Source of the DNA: Achromobacter animicus
GTDB taxonomy: Bacteria; Pseudomonadota; Gammaproteobacteria; Burkholderiales; Burkholderiaceae_B
DNA length: 64,000 nucleotides
Direction of reading: 5' to 3'
Assembly: GCF_902859585.1 (NCBI RefSeq)
Contig: NZ_CADIJM010000002.1
Span: 682,001 to 746,000 of the forward strand
Positions 58,649 through 64,000 of this stretch are shown piece after piece. The notes under the pieces were generated by a model. That model searched no databases and was not told the origin of the DNA. It saw only the letters and a list, made by a program, of their open reading frames with translations. Position numbers and translations under genes: made by a program. The stretch's first letter is position 1; each line of letters begins with the position of its first letter.

Positions 58649-59407
58649 CTACGTCATTTGAAGAACGGACATCGACGAGACGCTCATGATGATTCCAGTT
58701 GCGGCAAGCAGTGTGCGCACAAGCAACCGCAGCACTACTGGCGAGAACGGAGGCGGCCTGCGTGCGGTCAGTATCGTGACCAAGAGCACGATCGGCACGG
58801 CCATTATCGTCAATTCGAATGACAGCCCGGTGAAGCCGATCGTCGGCATCATGACGGCGAATCGAATCAGTCCGGCGGCGCCGTTGAGGAACATCAGGGA
58901 TTCCCGTGTTCTAGCCAGATCCCAAGGCTGCCGGTACAACAGGAATACAAGCGGCGGCCCGCCTGCGGCGAATAGACCGTTCATCAGACCGGAAAGGAAT
59001 CCCACCGCAAGAAAAGCGCCTGGCGCAGACTCAGCGGCCCGCGGTTGGTTGCTCCGTCCCAACATCCAGGCGCAATAAATGATGCTCAGGCCGAGCAGAA
59101 GACGCAGTAGCTCATAAGCGTTACCCATGATCCACGCCAGGGCCGCTATCCCCAACATCGTGCCTAGCATGCTGGCAATCAGGAGCGGCCACAATTTCCG
59201 GTCCAGCCGTAATGCTCGCCGCCTGTAAAGAAACACGGCCGCGTTGACCACTGCAATGATCGAAACGGCATTGACGACATCCGGCAGCGGCAAGATTCCG
59301 GCGGCGCCGGTGAGGCCGAGCAGGACCAGAGCGAGCGCGAAGCCCGTCAGGTTCTGCGCGTACACCGCTACCGCAACGAAGACGAGGAACAGCATGCTGT
59401 TCAGCAT
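58649..59407 (-). CDS. TauE/SafE family permease
   Basis: The 252-residue protein has about eight hydrophobic helices in the two-repeat pattern of the TauE/SafE family (NLTGFALALVLLGL near the start, FLSGLMNGLFAAGGPPLV in the second half). Members export sulfite, sulfoacetate or other organic anions. It follows the MFS gene on the same strand after 81 bases. Confidence 0.85.
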   Translation of the reverse strand: MLNSMLFLVFVAVAVYAQNLTGFALALVLLGLTGAAGILPLPDVVNAVSIIAVVNAAVFLYRRRALRLDRKLWPLLIASMLGTMLGIAALAWIMGNAYELLRLLLGLSIIYCAWMLGRSNQPRAAESAPGAFLAVGFLSGLMNGLFAAGGPPLVFLLYRQPWDLARTRESLMFLNGAAGLIRFAVMMPTIGFTGLSFELTIMAVPIVLLVTILTARRPPPFSPVVLRLLVRTLLAATGIIMSVSSMSVLQMT

Positions 59408-59488
59408 GGCTCAAGCTCCTCGTCGCGACGGATTGACGTCATGTCGGCGCGCGCCGGTCAAGCGTGAATCTTTTGTGGATGCGCGGCT

Positions 59489-60718
59489 TCATCGGCTCTG
59501 TGCGACGGCCTTTCTACGCATGGCAACGCCAAGGGCGGCGACGGACAGCGCCAGCGGAATGAAGGACACCCACAGCACGGTGTTCCAGCCGAAAGCCGAC
59601 AGCAGGCCCCCGGATGAAAAGGAGCCGATTGCCATCAGGCCGAAGACGATGAAGTCGTTCAGGGACTGGACGCGTGTCTTCTCCTCGGGCCGATGGCATT
59701 CCAGCACCAGCGCGGATGCGCCCAGAAACCCGAAGTTCCACCCCACGCCGAGCAGGACCAGTGACCACCAGAAGTGCATGACGTCGATACCTCCCAGGCC
59801 CACCGCAGCCGCCACGCCAATCAACACGAGGCCCATGGTGGCGACCCGTCCTGCACCGAAGCGGGAGATCAGTCTGCCGGTGAAGAAACTTGGCGCGTAC
59901 ATGGCAATGACGTGCCACTGCAGTCCCAGGTTGGCGGACTCCTGGGAGTGGCCGCAGATGTGCATTGCCAGCGGTGCGGCCGTCATGAGGAAGTTCATGA
60001 GCATGTATGAGACCGCGCCGGCGATCACTGCGGCGATGAACCGCGGTTGCAGCGCAATCTCGGAAAGCGGGCGTCCGCCCGCGACCTCAGCGGCAGTGGG
60101 GGCGGGCAATCTGACGCCGAGAAGAATGAACGCGGAAATCGCTGCAACCGCCGCTTGCGCCAGAAACGTGGCGGCAAACATGTGCGGCGGCCACAGATTC
60201 ATCGTCCAGGTGACGAGTTGTGGCCCGACGACCCCGGCGGCGACGCCACCCGCCATGACCAGGGATAGCGCGCGCGCCCGTCGCTTGGGCTCCACGCCGT
60301 CCGCGGCGGCGAAGCGGAAGGACAGGACCACTGCCGCATAGACACCGCCGAAGAACGTGGCCAGGCTGAACAGCCAGAAACTTCCGATCATGACCGCCAG
60401 CATCGCCAGCAGGCCGGTGAGCACCCCAGCGCCGGTGCCCAGCAGAAATGCCGCACGCCGCCCGTGGCGCCTGGCGACGGCGCCCATCGGCAGCGTGCAT
60501 GTCGCCATGCCGACGACAAAAATGGAAATCGGCAGGGTCGCGAGCATGGGCGTCGGGGCAAGCATGTTGCCAACGATGGAGCCGGTTGCATAAACGACCA
60601 CCGAATTCGCGCCCGCCAGGGCCTGGGCGGTGGTCAGTCGCCAGATATTGCCTTGTTGAACGCCCTCGGGCAGAACGGCGGGGCGATCGTGCCCTGGGGA
60701 GGCGCTACGTTGTGTCAT
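59489..60718 (-). CDS. MFS transporter, 12-helix YfmO/NreB-like
   Basis: The roughly 409-residue carrier has 12 hydrophobic segments and an MFS loop AVARRHGRRAAFLLG after the second helix. Its substrate cannot be told. ATG at 60718 is used; ATG at 60757 is also in frame and no ribosome site decides. It is divergent from the AraC gene, its likely regulator. Confidence 0.82.
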   Translation of the reverse strand: MTQRSASPGHDRPAVLPEGVQQGNIWRLTTAQALAGANSVVVYATGSIVGNMLAPTPMLATLPISIFVVGMATCTLPMGAVARRHGRRAAFLLGTGAGVLTGLLAMLAVMIGSFWLFSLATFFGGVYAAVVLSFRFAAADGVEPKRRARALSLVMAGGVAAGVVGPQLVTWTMNLWPPHMFAATFLAQAAVAAISAFILLGVRLPAPTAAEVAGGRPLSEIALQPRFIAAVIAGAVSYMLMNFLMTAAPLAMHICGHSQESANLGLQWHVIAMYAPSFFTGRLISRFGAGRVATMGLVLIGVAAAVGLGGIDVMHFWWSLVLLGVGWNFGFLGASALVLECHRPEEKTRVQSLNDFIVFGLMAIGSFSSGGLLSAFGWNTVLWVSFIPLALSVAALGVAMRRKAVAQSR

Positions 60719-60821
60719 TGCGGTGAAAGGCGTGGGACGGGATAGGTGAGCTGGCATTACAACGCAAAGTTACGTAGGCGATCTATCGACAGATTGCCAA
60801 GTTATATAGAATCGGCGACAT

Positions 60822-61694
60822 ATGAATGCGCTCATGCAGTGGAAAGCCATTACGGCCCCCGCGGACGTCCGGCCGCCGGCGCCTATGACCATGCGGGTGC
60901 AGTCCATTGGCGCGCGGGATTACTTCGCCGCGCATACGCATGAATGGCACCAGGTCGTATATGCCGTCTCTGGCGTCCTCATGGTCACGGCAGACGACCG
61001 TTCTTTCGCCATCTCCCCAAACCAGGCCGCCTGGATTCCGTCTGGGACAGTTCATAGCGTCGGTTCTTTTCTCGGCGCCGAGTACCGCAGCCTGTGGCTT
61101 GCCGACCATCCCGGGGGCACGCTTTCCGAGGGCGGGGTGGCGGTCTTTGGCGTGTCTGCGTTGTTGAAAGCGTTGATCGTTGAGGCGGCGGCAATTCAAG
61201 GGCGCTCGGACGAAGACGAATACTTCGGTCGGGTGTATCGGTTGGTGCTTGACCAACTGTGCCGTGCCATCCCGATTTCATTGGTGCTGGCGTGGCCGAC
61301 GAGCGGCCCGCTATTGACCATTTGCGAAGCCTTGTACAACCGGCCGGCCGATCAAAGGAGCCCGGACGATTGGGGCAGGGAGTTGGGGATGTCCGGGCGG
61401 ACGCTGGCCAGAAAATTCCTTGCGGAAACCGGGTTGACGCTGCGCGACTGGCGGCGCCGGCTGAAGTTGTTCAGAGCCATCGAGCTATTGGAAAGTGGTC
61501 TCGACGTAACGGGGACTGCTTTGGAACTCGGCTATGGTTCCACGTCGTCGTTCATCTTTGCGTTCCGCACGGAGATGAAGTGCAGCCCGATGGCGTACAT
61601 GCGAGCGCGGGCGCCATACCGTGAAGTTGCGCCCACATCCGCTCAGAAGGTGGAAGTCAGTGAGCAGCGCGACAACGAGGCGCCTCGCTCGTAG
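60822..61694 (+). CDS. AraC family regulator
   Basis: The 290-residue product has an N-terminal cupin-like domain (HTHEWHQVVYAVSGVL, HSVGS) and a C-terminal pair of AraC helix-turn-helix motifs (WGRELGMSGRTLARKF, ALELGYGSTSSFIFAFR). Of the AraC subgroup with a cupin sensor, it should respond to a small ligand and control the divergent MFS gene. A -10-like TATAGAAT at about 60805-60812 is close to the ATG. Confidence 0.88.
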   Translation: MNALMQWKAITAPADVRPPAPMTMRVQSIGARDYFAAHTHEWHQVVYAVSGVLMVTADDRSFAISPNQAAWIPSGTVHSVGSFLGAEYRSLWLADHPGGTLSEGGVAVFGVSALLKALIVEAAAIQGRSDEDEYFGRVYRLVLDQLCRAIPISLVLAWPTSGPLLTICEALYNRPADQRSPDDWGRELGMSGRTLARKFLAETGLTLRDWRRRLKLFRAIELLESGLDVTGTALELGYGSTSSFIFAFRTEMKCSPMAYMRARAPYREVAPTSAQKVEVSEQRDNEAPRS

Positions 61695-61862
61695 CCGGGG
61701 AATTAGGGTTATTCCGGGATTCTTTATGCTTAAACTTTTGTGAAGAATGGGCGGCGGATGCAGGGCCGCCGCTGCGATGAGGCATGAGGGCGGCTCACCG
61801 TGGTGCGGCACGAGACGCACCGTGCTCGACATTGCGGGGTGACGCCCCATCTGGAGAATCGC

Positions 61863-62846
61863 ATGCTGCTGCGTAGACGTTGTCTGGCCGTGATGATGCT
61901 GGCGCTGACTGGCTGGACGACGGGTAGCCATGCGCAGACGCCGTCTCAGGCCTGGCCCACCAAACCCGTGCGCCTGGTCGTGGGACTGGCGCCGGGCGGG
62001 CTGGTCGATGTGCTGGCGCGCACCGTGCAGCCGCACTTGGCCGAGGCCTTCAAGCAGACCGTCATCGTGGAGAACCGTGGCGGTGCGGGCGGCAACGTGG
62101 CGGGCGCCGAGGTGGCGCGCAACGGAAAGGACAACCATACCTTCCTGCTCAATCCCTCGACGACCGAGTCGGTCAACCCGCTGATGTTCGCCAACATGCC
62201 GTTCGATCCGCAGCAGGATTTGCGGCCGGTTGGCTTGCTGGCCAACAGCCAATTGTTCCTGTTTGTCCGGTCCTCGCTCGGCGTCAATACGCTCGAGGAG
62301 TTCGTGGAATACGCGCGCAAGCGGCCCGATCCGCTCAATTACGGTTCGGCCGGCAACGGCACGACGCCGCATCTGGCCGGCGAACTGCTCAAGCAGGCGA
62401 CGGGCATGCAAGCTACCCATGCGCCGTATCGCGGCGTGGCGCCGGCGATACAAGACCTGGCAGCGGGCCAGATCGACTTCGCGTTTGGCCCTGCGACGGT
62501 CTTTCCCATGGTGCAAGCGGGCAAGCTGAAAGTGCTGGCGGTGGCAAGCCGGCAGCGCGCTGCCGTGGCGCCCGACATTCGAACGTTCTCCGAGGTCGGC
62601 ATCGACGGTGTGTTCGCGGACAGCCTGTTCGGCGTGTATGCCGCCTCGGGCACCCGAGATGATGTGGTCGAGCGCATGAACGCCGAACTCAACAAAGTGC
62701 TTGCGCGGCCGGACATCCAGAAGCGCTTTCTGGATGCGGGCGCCGAAGCAATACCGCTGAGCGCGGCCGATTATGCCGCGCGCGTGCAGGAAGAGAAGAA
62801 GCTGTTCGCGCCGTTGATGAAATCGTTGGGGTTGAAGGAACAGTAG
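61863..62846 (+). CDS. Bug family periplasmic receptor
   Basis: The 327-residue product has a signal peptide (RRRCLAVMMLALTGW, cleavage after SHA near residue 24) and the Bug pattern: KPVRLVVGLAPGGLVDVLAR, NRGGAGGNVAGAEVARN and GNGTTPHLAGELLK. ATG at 61863 has GGAG upstream. The ligand is an unknown carboxylate. It is not obviously in an operon. Confidence 0.9.
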   Translation: MLLRRRCLAVMMLALTGWTTGSHAQTPSQAWPTKPVRLVVGLAPGGLVDVLARTVQPHLAEAFKQTVIVENRGGAGGNVAGAEVARNGKDNHTFLLNPSTTESVNPLMFANMPFDPQQDLRPVGLLANSQLFLFVRSSLGVNTLEEFVEYARKRPDPLNYGSAGNGTTPHLAGELLKQATGMQATHAPYRGVAPAIQDLAAGQIDFAFGPATVFPMVQAGKLKVLAVASRQRAAVAPDIRTFSEVGIDGVFADSLFGVYAASGTRDDVVERMNAELNKVLARPDIQKRFLDAGAEAIPLSAADYAARVQEEKKLFAPLMKSLGLKEQ

Positions 62847-62930
62847 ATCGCACTGGCCCAACCGATCCGTGAGTCACAGCGTTGCGCGGATTTTCGCCAA
62901 GCGGGTTGCGGCCATCGCCGACATACCGGG

Positions 62931-64000
62931 TCAGTAGGCGGCACGGTAGATGTCGAGCGCCTGGGCCTTATCGATAGGCACCGGATTATTCATCAGCAGG
63001 CGCTGTTGCGCCATCGCGGCACTCGCCAGCGTGGGCAGGTCGGATTCCACGATGCCGACGGCGCGAAGACCCCGCGGCAGCTCGGCCTGGCGGATGAGGT
63101 CTTCCAGAAAGGAGATAAAGGTGGTCGCGCCGCGCGCGGCATCCGCGGCCGGCGGCAGGCCCACCGCTGTACCCAGTTCGGCGTATAGGGGCGCTGCGGC
63201 CAGCGCATTGAAACGCAGCACGGCGGGAAGGACCAACGCGTTCGACAGGCCGTGTGGCACATGGAATATGCCGCCGACCGGGTAGGCGAGCGCGTGCACG
63301 CCTCCGACGGGGGCGTTGGCGAATGCCTGGCCGGCCAGCATGGCGCCCAGCAGCATGTTGGAGCGCGCCTGCAGGTTGGCACCGTCGCGGCAAACCGTAA
63401 TTAGGTTGGCAGTGAGCAGCTGCAACGCCAGGATGGCGAGGTGATCGGACAGCGGATTTTTCAGGCGTTTGCTGGTGTAGGCTTCGATGGCATGCACCAT
63501 GGCGTCGACGCCTGTGGCGGCCGTGGCCGCCGGCGGCAAGCCGACCGTCAGTTCGGCGTCCAGAAAAGCCGCGTCGGCATAGAGCTGCGGCGCGACCACG
63601 CCGCTCTTGGTGGTGGCGCCGGTGGTCACGATCGAGATGGGCGTGACCTCCGAGCCCGTGCCGGCCGTGGTCGGCACCTGAATCAGCGGCAATCGCTGGC
63701 CTTGCACCTGGTTGACGCCATACATGGCATGCAGCGGCTGATCGCTATTGCACAACAAGGCCACCAGCTTGGCCACGTCCATGGACGAACCGCCGCCAAA
63801 ACCGATGACCACATCCGCGTCGAACGCGCGGGCGCGTTCGGCTGCTGCTTGGACCACGGCTTCGGGCGGGTCGGCGACCACGTCGTCGATAACCAACGTC
63901 TGCCAGCCGCTGGCCGCCAGACTGGTCAGCGCCGGTTGCAGCGCGCCGCTGCGATTGAGAAAGTTGTCGGAGACCAACACCGCACGTGCGCCCGCATGGC
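62931..64000 (-). CDS. Iron-containing alcohol dehydrogenase, 5' end missing
   Basis: The visible 350-odd residues are a group III alcohol dehydrogenase: GFGGGSSMDVAKLVA (NAD site), PTTAGTGSEVTP, and the metal-binding His residues in DAMVHAIEAY, HALAYPVGG and HVPHGLSN. The reading frame stays open to the window edge (codons for A-G-A-R-A-V precede the first GTG at 63980), so the N terminus lies outside. Substrates in the family include ethanol, 1,3-propanediol and maleylacetate. Confidence 0.9.
   Translation of the reverse strand, partial: HAGARAVLVSDNFLNRSGALQPALTSLAASGWQTLVIDDVVADPPEAVVQAAAERARAFDADVVIGFGGGSSMDVAKLVALLCNSDQPLHAMYGVNQVQGQRLPLIQVPTTAGTGSEVTPISIVTTGATTKSGVVAPQLYADAAFLDAELTVGLPPAATAATGVDAMVHAIEAYTSKRLKNPLSDHLAILALQLLTANLITVCRDGANLQARSNMLLGAMLAGQAFANAPVGGVHALAYPVGGIFHVPHGLSNALVLPAVLRFNALAAAPLYAELGTAVGLPPAADAARGATTFISFLEDLIRQAELPRGLRAVGIVESDLPTLASAAMAQQRLLMNNPVPIDKAQALDIYRAAY

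Overview
This 64 kb window is high-GC chromosomal DNA of a betaproteobacterium, most likely the Alcaligenaceae (Achromobacter or Bordetella type). The evidence is the gene order rsmD/coaD/ferredoxin beside ftsY, the ribB-ribX fusion followed by ribH-nusB-thiL-pgpA-pncC, the many Bug-type solute receptors, and groESL behind a perfect CIRCE element. No species call is possible from sequence reading alone. I saw no rRNA, tRNA, CRISPR array, prophage or intact insertion sequence.

Layout. 1-3.1 kb: the 3' part of a type I restriction hsdR gene and a YgjP-type metallopeptidase, with visibly more AT-rich codons than the rest. 3.1-5.2 kb: a drug-efflux MFS gene and its MarR regulator. 5.6-12.7 kb: envelope and housekeeping genes (AsmA, MOSC-N protein, benE, ferredoxin, coaD, rsmD, ftsY). 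12.9-17.3 kb: secreted phospholipase C, a small lipoprotein and a CYTH-CHAD protein. 17.5-22.8 kb: a phosphonate-type ABC transporter (phnDCEE) with an IclR regulator and a HAD phosphatase, but no C-P bond cleaving enzyme. 23-30.2 kb: riboflavin and thiamine housekeeping genes, pyrF, NDH-2 and dgkA. 30.3-40.2 kb: a FadR-type regulator, a TRAP transporter and five enzymes that together look like a sugar-acid catabolic pathway. 40.3-51.1 kb: a LIV-type ABC transporter next to the 3-hydroxyanthranilate to 2-aminomuconate pathway, with LysR and MarR regulators. 51.1-54.5 kb: YihY and groESL. 54.8-64 kb: an accessory stretch with an unknown membrane protein, an amidohydrolase with a Bug receptor, TauE, an MFS carrier, AraC, a second Bug receptor and an iron alcohol dehydrogenase cut by the window end.

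How the parts work together. Two catabolic modules stand out. In the sugar-acid module TRAP uptake feeds a UxaA-type dehydratase, whose 2-keto-3-deoxy product could be oxidised at C4 by the SDR and split by the FAH-fold hydrolase; a mannitol-dehydrogenase-family and an Ldh2-family oxidoreductase would handle related intermediates. In the aromatic module haaO/nbaC, nbaD, nbaE and nbaF lie in catalytic order of need, and the co-oriented liv genes probably import the aromatic substrate or a precursor.

The least expected structure is non-coding: a 0.7 kb island (about 46.6-47.35 kb) between nbaC and the LysR gene packed with different repeats, including a 167 bp imperfect cruciform and a 16 bp tandem repeat. 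Other points of interest are the rsmD/ftsY start codons that overlap inside one CATG, nusB starting inside the acidic tail of ribH, and a catalytic Asn to Ser change in the UxuB-like enzyme.
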